Position numbers and translations under genes: made by a program. From the NCBI GenBank assembly GCA_030018715.1, contig JASEHN010000105.1:1-8526 (forward strand): a stretch of DNA of 8,526 bases, in the 5' to 3' direction. Below are positions 1-6,282 of this stretch, piece after piece (within the stretch, counting starts at the first letter, position 1; each line of letters opens with the position of its first letter). This stretch comes from Thermodesulfobacteriota bacterium (GTDB lineage Bacteria > Desulfobacterota > SM23-61). Under the pieces are notes generated by a model, which was given only the letters and a program-made list of their open reading frames with translations, was not told the origin of the DNA and searched no databases.

Positions 1-541
1 GCCGATGATTCCTCCCTGGAAAGAGGTTGTGGAAATGATTGAGCCTCTTATAGATCTTGTGGAAGATCCTCGCCGCATTTCCTGGAGATTTGACCCGATC
101 TTGATGGTTGAAGGAAACGGAAAACCATATAGCAACTTTGACTTATTCCCCATGTTAGCTGAAGCGATAACCTGCTACGGGATTGAAAGCTGCCGGGTGA
201 GTTGGGTATCCCCTTACAAAAAAGTGATCACGCGCTTGGCTAAAAAAGGGTGGCGTCTCGCCAACCAAAGCTTAAGCGAGAGAACAACCCAGGCAGATCA
301 ATTGGCGGAGGTTGCCAGGGAATATGGAATGAACCTCCATTTATGCTCCATGGAAGGATTGCCGATTTCCCGCTGTATAGACGGTGAACTCTTAAGCGCA
401 ATCCATCCCGACGGCCTGGGTTGTTCAAAGGAGAAAGCCAGAGGGCAACGGGAACTCTGTGGCTGCACGAAAAGCGTGGATATCGGCTGGTATTCTCTAA
501 AATGTAAGCACGGATGTTTGTACTGTTATGCCTGCCCGTGA
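1..541 (+). CDS. DUF1848 family protein, C-terminal part (5' end outside window)
   Basis: The frame is already open at base 2 and the first visible ATG (base 5) shows no ribosome binding site, so this is the distal part of a longer gene; family members are usually near 300 residues and 178 are visible from that ATG. The piece carries family-typical blocks: WRFDPIL at about residues 27-33, LLSAIHPDGLGC at 129-140, then GQRELCGCTKSVDIG and a closing CKHGCLYCYACP. Cysteines 167, 171 and 174 form CX3CX2C, the spacing that holds the 4Fe-4S cluster in radical SAM enzymes, here at the extreme C-terminus instead of near the N-terminus. Further cysteines lie at 114, 124, 140, 152, 154 and 177, so more than one metal site is possible. 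The reaction and substrate are unknown. A soluble cytoplasmic Fe-S protein is inferred, as no membrane segment is visible. Family assignment is confident; function is not. Confidence 0.85.
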   Translation, partial: PMIPPWKEVVEMIEPLIDLVEDPRRISWRFDPILMVEGNGKPYSNFDLFPMLAEAITCYGIESCRVSWVSPYKKVITRLAKKGWRLANQSLSERTTQADQLAEVAREYGMNLHLCSMEGLPISRCIDGELLSAIHPDGLGCSKEKARGQRELCGCTKSVDIGWYSLKCKHGCLYCYACP

Positions 542-572
542 AAAGATAGGGTTCAAGGGGTCAAATTTTATA

Positions 573-600
573 GCGCAAGGCGTAAGGCGCAAGGGGTAAG
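573..600. repeat. Four tandem 7-bp units, gcgcaag/gcgtaag type
   Basis: Four consecutive heptads are visible: gcgcaag, gcgtaag, gcgcaag and gggtaag. They sit in the 98-bp spacer between the DUF1848 gene and the membrane protein gene. Unit length and sequence are like short heptad arrays I remember from intergenic regions of deltaproteobacterial genomes, but I cannot check this. No function can be read from the sequence. Confidence 0.75.
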
Positions 601-639
601 TGGGAAAAAAGAAGATCAAAAGAAAAAAGAGATTAATTG

Positions 640-1494
640 ATGCCTAAAACGGTGGATGATCGATTCTCACTGAAATTTCACGGCTGGGCTGGCCTTGGCA
701 TTATGGGCATCTCGGAAATTCTGCTCTTGGCCGAGGTTTCCTTTGTGAAAATTTATTTCACCCCTTTGGTCTGGAGCGGATACATTCTTTTCCTCGATAG
801 CCTGATTTACCGCAGCAAAGGGAGCTCCCTCCTGGTCAACCGCCCCAAGGAATTTGCCCTGATGCTTCCATTATCCGTTGGATTTTGGCTGATCTTCGAA
901 TTTTATAATCTTTATATTCAGAACTGGAATTACGTGGGCCTGCCGGAAGATTTTTTATTACGGTGGATTGGCTACGCCTGGGCTTTTGCGACCATCTGGC
1001 CGGCAATTCTGCTAACGGCCGAAAGTCTGGAAGGTTTGAGTTTTATTTCCCGGCAAAAAATTAAACCCCTGGTCATTCATAGAAAAACTCTTTTTTCTTC
1101 CTTATTCTTCGGCGTTTTTTGTTTAATTATTCCTTTAATTGTTTCATCCGCTGTTGCTAAATATCTGGCCGCTCCTGTCTGGCTGGGTTTTATTTTTTTG
1201 TTGGACCCGCTCAATTACTGGATGGGGAGAAAATCAATATTCCGGGACCTGGAAAAAGGAGACCCGCGCACCCTTTACTGCCTGCTTCTCTCCGGATTCA
1301 TTTGCGGCGGATTATGGGAATTCTGGAATTACTGGGCCGGAGCCAAGTGGCATTACACCGTTCCGATTCTGGGCCAGGTGAAAATATTTGAAATGCCGGT
1401 CTTGGGGTACCTGGGCTTTCCGCCTTTTGCCGTGGAATGCTATGCCATGTACTTCTTTGTTATGAATGTTATCTCCAAAAGGTCAAATTCCTGA
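640..1494 (+). CDS. Polytopic membrane protein with internal duplication, family unknown
   Basis: A 284-residue, strongly hydrophobic, aromatic-rich protein with about eight predicted membrane segments; I do not recognise the family. It consists of two related halves. Residues about 42-101 and 179-242 align: PLVWSGYILFLDSLIY with PVWLGFIFLLDPLNYW, FWLIFEFYNLYIQNWNY with GGLWEFWNYWAGAKWHY, each ending in a Leu/Val-Pro pair. Each half appears to be preceded by one or two hydrophobic segments and followed by another (around 110-127 and 256-276). Conserved acidic residues inside or beside membrane helices (D53, E87, D189, E227) stand out. The two-domain layout recalls lycopene cyclase-like proteins, but this is a weak resemblance only. 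ATG at 640 is preferred over the TTG at 637; the upstream AAAAAAGAGA is a poor ribosome site. Its stop overlaps the helicase start (TGATG), so the two are probably co-transcribed and translationally coupled. Confidence 0.8.
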   Translation: MPKTVDDRFSLKFHGWAGLGIMGISEILLLAEVSFVKIYFTPLVWSGYILFLDSLIYRSKGSSLLVNRPKEFALMLPLSVGFWLIFEFYNLYIQNWNYVGLPEDFLLRWIGYAWAFATIWPAILLTAESLEGLSFISRQKIKPLVIHRKTLFSSLFFGVFCLIIPLIVSSAVAKYLAAPVWLGFIFLLDPLNYWMGRKSIFRDLEKGDPRTLYCLLLSGFICGGLWEFWNYWAGAKWHYTVPILGQVKIFEMPVLGYLGFPPFAVECYAMYFFVMNVISKRSNS

Positions 1495-3413
1495 TGAATA
1501 AAATATTTGGCCCATCCGGCCTTTTGGCCGAGAAATTGGATGAATACGAATACCGCCCGGAGCAGGGTCAAATGGACGAAGCGGTAACCCGGGCCTTCAA
1601 CCAGGAAAGATTCCTGGTGGTCGAGGCCGGTACGGGGACGGGAAAGACCCTGGCTTATCTCATACCGGCTGTCCTGAGCGGAAAGCGGGTGATTATTTCC
1701 ACGGGAACCAAGACCCTGCAGGAGCAGTTGTTTTTCCGGGATATCCCCTTCATCCGGGAGAAATTAGGCTTTTCATTTAAAGCTTCTTTCATGAAAGGAA
1801 GGGGCAATTATCTCTGCCGCAGGAGGTTCCGGCTTTTTTCCCGTCAGCCGATGTTGAAGGCCGTTGAGGAGATTGCTCATTTTCAATTCCTGAAAAACTG
1901 GGCCGGACGGACCAGGACCGGCGACCGGGCCGAGCTGGCCGAGCTTCCGGAAGACCTGGATTTCTGGAAAGAGGTTTGCGCTTTCAGCGAAACCTGCCTG
2001 GGGCAGGGTTGCGAGTTCTTTGAGCGCTGTTTCATCACGCGCATGAGACAGGCAGCTGCCGCGTCTGATGTTATCATCGTGAATCATCACTTATTTTTTG
2101 CTGACCTGGCCGTGCGCCAGAAAGGTTATGGGGAGGTTCTGCCACGGTACGAAGCAGTGATTTTCGATGAAGCCCATCAACTTGAAGAAATAGCCACCCA
2201 GTATTTTGGCATGTCCGTGAGCAATTTTCGTTTCGAGGAACTGGCCAGGGATATTCGCCGGGAAATGGGCGCGGCCAAGATGAAAGATGAGGCGTTGAAT
2301 AGAACTTCCTCCGCGATCCTCGATGGCCAGGAGCATTTTTTCAGTTATTTCCGCGGGGGTGAATCCCGGTTTCGCTTGCAGGCGGAACGGCTTCTGGGTA
2401 AAATAAAAGATGCGGCCCTTACGCTTACGGAAGAGCTGACGTTCGTCTTCGCCCACATCGAAGGAATGAAAGAACCTCCGGAAGGAATACGGGCCTTAAG
2501 CCGCAGGGCCGAGGAGTTAAAAAAGGAATTTCTGGAAATATTGAACCCCTCCGAGACCAGGCTGGTTTACTGGTGCGAGGCAAGAGGGCGGGGGATATTC
2601 CTGCATGCCTCCCCGGTTGACGTATCCCCTGAACTTAAGGAGCACCTTTACGGCCGGGTAAAGACGATTGTCTTCACTTCAGCGACGATTTCCGCGCGGG
2701 GGAGCTTTTGTTTCTTTAAAGAAAGAATAGGGTTGGACGGCCCCCTGAAGGAGGCAACGGATGAGTTGATGCTAAATTCATCGTTTAACATGGCCAAGCA
2801 GGCCCTTATTTATCTGCCCAAAAATTTGCCCGACCCCAACCAGCCTTCATTCGTAAAACAGGCGGCTTTGGAAATCGGCATGATCCTGGAGAAAACTCAG
2901 GGGAGGGCTTTTCTCCTTTTCACCAGCGTAAAAAATATGGAAGAAGCCTACAGGTTGCTGAAGGACCGGCTTCCTTTTACCTGTTTTTTGCAGGGAGAAC
3001 GCCCCAAATCCACCTTAATCCAGGACTTCAAAGAAGATGTGCACTCGGTCCTCTTTGCCACAGTTAGTTTCTGGGAAGGGGTGGACGTTCAGGGAGAAGC
3101 TTTGAGCTGCGTGATCGTGGACCGTCTTCCGTTTTCCTGGCCCAGTGAACCCATCATGGAAGCCCGGCTGGAGAAAATCGCTTCCTCCGGCGGCAGCCCT
3201 TTCTGGGATTATCAAGTTCCTGCGGCAATCATCCTGCTCAAGCAGGGCCTGGGTCGATTGATCCGCACAAGACGGGACCGGGGTTTATTGGCCATCCTCG
3301 ATCCCCGGCTTATGACAAAGAGTTACGGGAAGGCCTTCCTGGAAAGTCTTCCTCCCTGTCCTGTGGTTAATGACCGACAGGCCATCGGCCAGTTCTTTTC
3401 CTCCCTTGTCTGA
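1494..3413 (+). CDS. dinG: DinG/YoaA-family ATP-dependent DNA helicase (XPD-like, Fe-S)
   Basis: A 639-residue superfamily 2 helicase; its length is closer to YoaA than to the longer E. coli DinG. Enzymes of this family unwind DNA 5' to 3' with ATP and act in repair and in resolving blocked replication forks or R-loops. Visible motifs in order: a Q-motif-like RPEQGQM at 21-27, Walker A AGTGTGKT at 45-52, four cysteines C108, C168, C173 and C179 in the XPD-type Fe-S position (C162 is an extra), VNHHLFF at 196-202, DEAH box at 225-228, TSAT at 395-398, SFWEGVD at 525-531, and the motif VI block QGLGRLIR at 584-591. All catalytic motifs are intact. No N-terminal exonuclease domain is present, so it is not the Firmicutes exonuclease-fused form. 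The start is ATG 1494, sharing one base with the previous stop; AAAAGG at 1477-1482 is a modest ribosome site. An in-frame ATG at 1437 would add 19 residues within the upstream gene and is not favoured. Confidence 0.95.
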   Translation: MNKIFGPSGLLAEKLDEYEYRPEQGQMDEAVTRAFNQERFLVVEAGTGTGKTLAYLIPAVLSGKRVIISTGTKTLQEQLFFRDIPFIREKLGFSFKASFMKGRGNYLCRRRFRLFSRQPMLKAVEEIAHFQFLKNWAGRTRTGDRAELAELPEDLDFWKEVCAFSETCLGQGCEFFERCFITRMRQAAAASDVIIVNHHLFFADLAVRQKGYGEVLPRYEAVIFDEAHQLEEIATQYFGMSVSNFRFEELARDIRREMGAAKMKDEALNRTSSAILDGQEHFFSYFRGGESRFRLQAERLLGKIKDAALTLTEELTFVFAHIEGMKEPPEGIRALSRRAEELKKEFLEILNPSETRLVYWCEARGRGIFLHASPVDVSPELKEHLYGRVKTIVFTSATISARGSFCFFKERIGLDGPLKEATDELMLNSSFNMAKQALIYLPKNLPDPNQPSFVKQAALEIGMILEKTQGRAFLLFTSVKNMEEAYRLLKDRLPFTCFLQGERPKSTLIQDFKEDVHSVLFATVSFWEGVDVQGEALSCVIVDRLPFSWPSEPIMEARLEKIASSGGSPFWDYQVPAAIILLKQGLGRLIRTRRDRGLLAILDPRLMTKSYGKAFLESLPPCPVVNDRQAIGQFFSSLV

Positions 3414-3532
3414 CCGTCGATCATTTCAACTTTTATTGTGGCTCAGGCGGGAGAGGGATCGGCCTCCTGCCTGAGCCTGGGCATGGATGAGATTGCCCGC
3501 ATGATCTTAAGAATAAAGCGATCGACGGTCAG
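3410..3532. repeat. 123-bp fold-back (inverted-repeat) element across the dinG stop codon
   Basis: Perfect 13-bp inverted arms ctgaccgtcgatc (3410-3422) and gatcgacggtcag (3520-3532) bound the element. Inside them a second pairing joins 3431-3437 with 3512-3518 (A-T rich, with one G-T at the outer end). A 14-bp hairpin lies at 3440-3477 and a 5-bp hairpin at 3479-3498 (gggca/tgccc). Together these could fold as a three-way junction in either strand. The dinG stop codon TGA (3411-3413) is inside the left arm. Possible identities are a small non-autonomous mobile repeat, a structured 3' untranslated region of the dinG mRNA, or a small RNA. The pairing is seen directly; the identity is inference. 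Confidence 0.7.
3440..3477. other. Strong 14-bp hairpin downstream of dinG
   Basis: Arms ggctcaggcgggag (3440-3453) and ctcctgcctgagcc (3464-3477) pair along 14 positions with a single G-T, closing a 10-base loop. It is a very stable stem 27 bases after the dinG stop. No run of T follows on either strand, so it does not meet the pattern of an intrinsic terminator. It may instead protect the 3' end of the mRNA or be part of the larger fold-back element. Confidence 0.7.
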
Positions 3533-3544
3533 CTTCCTTATTCG

Positions 3545-3573
3545 TTGACTATATGGCCAGGAAGCATTATAAT
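3545..3573 (+). promoter_or_regulatory. Sigma-70 type promoter of lon
   Basis: TTGACT at 3545-3550 and a perfect TATAAT at 3568-3573 are separated by exactly 17 bp. This matches the housekeeping consensus at 11 of 12 positions with ideal spacing. Transcription should start near 3580, which gives a leader of about 180 nt before lon. An imperfect operator-like inverted repeat, gcttcct (3532-3538) and aggaagc (3559-3565), brackets the -35 box. No heat-shock sigma-32 promoter was recognised. Confidence 0.75.
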
Positions 3574-3593
3574 AATAAAAAAATTGAGAAATT

Positions 3594-3758
3594 GTGCTCT
3601 GGAGGAATAATAACCTTACAAGTGGTGCTGCACATATATAGCGTTATTCTTGCGCTCTCGTTTGTCAACGCTGGTTCTGTTAGAGAGCGCGGCTGAAATA
3701 TAGCGATAACTTTGTGCTGCACCATGAGCATGATTTTTTTAAATTGGTTTGGAGGAAA
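3594..3758 (+). promoter_or_regulatory. Structured 5' leader of lon, candidate regulatory RNA
   Basis: The lon leader holds a long-range stem between gtggtgctgcac (3622-3633) and gtgctgcaccat (3714-3725), which pairs at 11 of 12 positions including one wobble, with a central T-T mismatch. Nested inside is a perfect 8-bp stem gcgctctc (3652-3659) with gagagcgc (3683-3690) around a 23-base loop. The 9-mer gtgctgcac and the 8-mer atatagcg each occur twice as direct repeats. Alternative pairings exist: 3594-3600 (gtgctct) can pair with 3684-3690, and 3712-3718 can pair with 3727-3733 directly before T7 at 3734-3740, a terminator-like layout. The pairings are seen; a regulatory role is inferred. 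Confidence 0.45.
3751..3755 (+). promoter_or_regulatory. Shine-Dalgarno site of lon
   Basis: GGAGG lies five bases before the ATG at 3761 and fixes the lon start there. An upstream in-frame TTG at 3749 overlaps this site and can be dismissed. A near copy of the same sequence occurs at 3601-3611 (ggaggaataat) early in the leader, but without a start codon at the matching distance. Confidence 0.85.
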
Positions 3759-3760
3759 TA

Positions 3761-6193
3761 ATGGCTAATATTGCCGAAGAAGAACAGATTAAAATTCCGG
3801 ATATCCTGCCGTTGCTGCCGGTTCGGGACACGGTAATTTTTCCTTATATGATATTGCCCCTTTTTGTAGGCCGCGAGAGTTCAATCAAAGCGGTGGATGA
3901 AGCCTTGTCCAAAGACCGGATGATTTTTCTGGCCACTCAGAAAGTGGCCACGGACGACAACCCCTCACCGGCAGCCATCTACTCGGTGGGCACTGCGGCC
4001 ATGGTCATGAAGATGCTCAAGCTTCCCGATGGAAGGGTGAAGATCCTGGTTCAGGGGCTGGCCAAAGGGATCGTTAAAGAATATCTTCAAGAGAAACCCT
4101 TATTTGCCGTGCGTATCCAGCGTGTGGTTGAGCCGCCCATGGAGGATGTTTCCCTGGAGGCAGAGGCCTTGATCCGCAGCGTCAAGGAGCAGAGCGAAAA
4201 AGTTTTAACTTTGAAGGGAATCATTTCTCCGGATGTGCTGGCTATTCTTGACCAGATCGAGGAGCCAGGAAGGCTGGCCGACTTAGTGGCCTCAAACCTC
4301 AAGCTGAAAATTGAAGATGCCCAGAGAGTCCTGGAGACCTTTCATCCCCTGCAGCGCTTGAAAAAGGTTAACGAATACCTCTCCAAAGAAGTCCAGGTTT
4401 CCACCATGCAGGCCAAGATTCAGTCCCAGGCCCGGGAGGAAATGAGTAAGACCCAGCGCGAATATTTCCTTAGGGAGCAGCTCAAGGCTATTAAAAGTGA
4501 ATTGGGCGATATCGACGAAAAAACCCAGGAGGTCAATGAATTAAAGGAAAAAATTAAAAAAGCCAAGATGCCCGCGGAAGTGGAAAAAGAAGCGAACAAG
4601 CAGGCAAATCGCCTGGAACAGATGCACCCGGAATCGGCCGAAGCTACGATCGTGCGCACCTACCTGGATTGGCTCGTGGAAATTCCCTGGAGCGTGAGCA
4701 CGGTGGACAACTTAGACATTAAAAAAGCCAAACAAGTTTTGGATGAAGACCATTATAACCTGGACAAAGTCAAGGAACGTATCTTAGAGTACCTGGGTGT
4801 TAGAAAACTGAAGGAAAAGATGAAGGGTCCCATCCTTTGCTTCGTTGGCCCGCCTGGTGTGGGAAAAACTTCTTTGGGGAAATCGATTGCCAGGGCCCTG
4901 GGGAGGAAATTCACCCGCATTTCATTGGGGGGCATCCGGGATGAGGCCGAAATCCGCGGCCACCGCCGGACTTACATCGGGTCTCTGCCCGGGCGCATCA
5001 TCCAGGGAATCAAGACGGCCGGATCAAACAACCCCGTATTTATGCTCGACGAGATTGATAAAGTAGGGACAGACTTTCGCGGCGACCCGTCCGCAGCCCT
5101 GTTAGAAGCTCTTGACCCGGAACAGAATTTCGCCTTCAGTGATCATTATCTGAACGTTCCTTTCGATCTGTCCAAGGCTATGTTTATCACCACGGCAAAT
5201 ATTCTGGACCCGATTCCCCCGGCCTTGAAAGACCGGATGGAAGTCCTGAATCTAGCCGGTTATACCAGCGAAGAAAAATTAAAAATTACCAAGCAGTTCT
5301 TATTCCCCAGACAACTGGAGGAGAACGGCATAACCAAGGAGATGTTATCCATCAGCGATGAGGCCATCCTCCGCATAATCTCTCAATACACCAAAGAGGC
5401 CGGGGTGCGGAATTTGGAAAGGGAAATTGCTTCTGTCTGCCGCAAAGTGGCCCGGAAAATCGCCGAAGATGAAAAAGGCCCCTTTCCTGTTTCCAGCCTG
5501 AATTTGCACAAATATCTGGGCCCGCCGAAATTCCTTCCCGAGGACGAATTGGATGTGAACGAGATCGGCGTGGCCACGGGTTTGGCCTGGACTTCCGTGG
5601 GCGGGGAAATTCTGCACGTGGAGACAACTACCATGAAAGGGAAAGGCAACCTGACCCTTACCGGCCACTTAGGTGATGTGATGAAGGAGTCCGCCCATGC
5701 GGCTCTGAGCTATGCCCGATCCAGAAGCAAAGAATTTGACCTCGACCCCGACTTTTATGAAAAACTGGACGTGCATATTCATGTCCCGGCAGGGGCTATC
5801 CCGAAGGATGGACCATCGGCGGGGGTTACTATGGCCACATCCCTGGTTTCGGCCCTGATGCGCATCCCGGTGCGAAAAGACGTGGCCATGACTGGAGAGA
5901 TTACCCTCCGCGGGCGCGTGCTGCCGATTGGCGGCCTGAAAGAGAAGACTTTGGCCGCCTTGAGGGCGAAAATTAAAAACGTTATCATGCCCGATCTAAA
6001 CCAGAAAGACCTGGAAGATATTCCCCCCTATATCCGGCGAAAGGTCAATTTCATCTTTGTGAAGAACATGGATGATATCCTGAAAGTGGCTCTGGTTCCG
6101 GAGATGGCTAAACCCTTACCCGAGGTTGCCAGGGAAGACCCCGGGGAAAAGAAGGGGCGGCCGGAAAGCCATTCCGTCTCTTTGCCCGTATGA
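3761..6193 (+). CDS. lon: ATP-dependent Lon protease (endopeptidase La)
   Basis: A complete 810-residue cytoplasmic AAA+ serine protease of the bacterial LonA type, which assembles as a homohexamer and degrades misfolded and selected regulatory proteins. Order of parts: N-terminal substrate-recognition domain from about residue 15 (LPLLPVRDTVIFP) to about 205, a helical, coiled-coil-rich linker about 206-300 containing QREYFLREQLKAIKSELG, then the AAA+ module with Walker A GPPGVGKT at 363-370, Walker B VFMLDEID at 426-433, sensor 1 N480, and the sensor 2 region AGVRNLERE at 547-555. The protease domain has the catalytic serine S686 in PKDGPSAG and lysine K727 in GGLKEK, both intact. The last 25 or so residues form a charged, poorly conserved tail. 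The length fits the family. It is transcribed from its own promoter with a long structured leader. thiL follows after 100 bp and may be read through. Confidence 0.98.
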   Translation: MANIAEEEQIKIPDILPLLPVRDTVIFPYMILPLFVGRESSIKAVDEALSKDRMIFLATQKVATDDNPSPAAIYSVGTAAMVMKMLKLPDGRVKILVQGLAKGIVKEYLQEKPLFAVRIQRVVEPPMEDVSLEAEALIRSVKEQSEKVLTLKGIISPDVLAILDQIEEPGRLADLVASNLKLKIEDAQRVLETFHPLQRLKKVNEYLSKEVQVSTMQAKIQSQAREEMSKTQREYFLREQLKAIKSELGDIDEKTQEVNELKEKIKKAKMPAEVEKEANKQANRLEQMHPESAEATIVRTYLDWLVEIPWSVSTVDNLDIKKAKQVLDEDHYNLDKVKERILEYLGVRKLKEKMKGPILCFVGPPGVGKTSLGKSIARALGRKFTRISLGGIRDEAEIRGHRRTYIGSLPGRIIQGIKTAGSNNPVFMLDEIDKVGTDFRGDPSAALLEALDPEQNFAFSDHYLNVPFDLSKAMFITTANILDPIPPALKDRMEVLNLAGYTSEEKLKITKQFLFPRQLEENGITKEMLSISDEAILRIISQYTKEAGVRNLEREIASVCRKVARKIAEDEKGPFPVSSLNLHKYLGPPKFLPEDELDVNEIGVATGLAWTSVGGEILHVETTTMKGKGNLTLTGHLGDVMKESAHAALSYARSRSKEFDLDPDFYEKLDVHIHVPAGAIPKDGPSAGVTMATSLVSALMRIPVRKDVAMTGEITLRGRVLPIGGLKEKTLAALRAKIKNVIMPDLNQKDLEDIPPYIRRKVNFIFVKNMDDILKVALVPEMAKPLPEVAREDPGEKKGRPESHSVSLPV

Positions 6194-6282
6194 TCAATTC
6201 CTTGATGGGCTCGTAAAAAGTCAAATTTGGATGGCAAAGTAAAAAACTCCAGATCCAAGGCGCGCAAATCCATCAATTCCTT
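6193..6282. repeat. Degenerate intergenic repeat flanked by 11-bp direct repeats
   Basis: The lon-thiL spacer has atcaattcctt at 6193-6203 and again at 6272-6282, flanking 68 bp. The left copy begins within the lon stop codon. Between them lie an arm gatgggctcgtaaaaagtca (6204-6223), a short inverted pair ttggat/atccaa and the segment aaggcgcgcaaat (6257-6269). Arms of the tgactttttacga kind are, as I recall, common dispersed repeats in deltaproteobacterial genomes. It is probably a decayed miniature repeat. The 11-bp duplication could be a target-site duplication or part of the repeat itself. Confidence 0.5.

Noticed and set aside
573..600. CRISPR array
   Set aside because: Units are contiguous 7-mers without spacers, and no cas genes are present.
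1437..1493. Earlier ATG for the helicase, adding 19 residues
   Set aside because: The extension lies within the 3' end of the upstream gene and has no family-like sequence. The ATG at 1494, with a stop/start overlap, gives the normal N-terminus.
3441..3476. Intrinsic terminator for dinG
   Set aside because: The hairpin is strong, but no T run follows on the plus strand or on the minus strand, so the required U tract is missing.
3622..3696. A 24-codon leader ORF starting GTG GTG CTG
   Set aside because: The nearest Shine-Dalgarno (3601-3606) is about 15 bases away, which is too far, and the region is better explained by RNA pairing.
3580..3760. CIRCE/HrcA operator or sigma-32 promoter for lon
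   Set aside because: No TTAGCACTC-N9-GAGTGCTAA match and no convincing sigma-32 -35/-10 pair was seen; the gtgct repeats resemble CIRCE only superficially.
3724..3768. A 14-codon ORF (MSMIFLNWFGGNNG) overlapping the lon start
   Set aside because: There is no ribosome binding site before its ATG and it overlaps the lon Shine-Dalgarno. It is probably chance, though translational coupling cannot be ruled out.
5345..5668. Long antisense open frames inside lon (and similar ones within dinG, thiL and the CNNM gene)
   Set aside because: They lie wholly opposite well-conserved genes, have no ribosome sites or recognisable domains, and are the expected by-product of codon bias on the coding strand.
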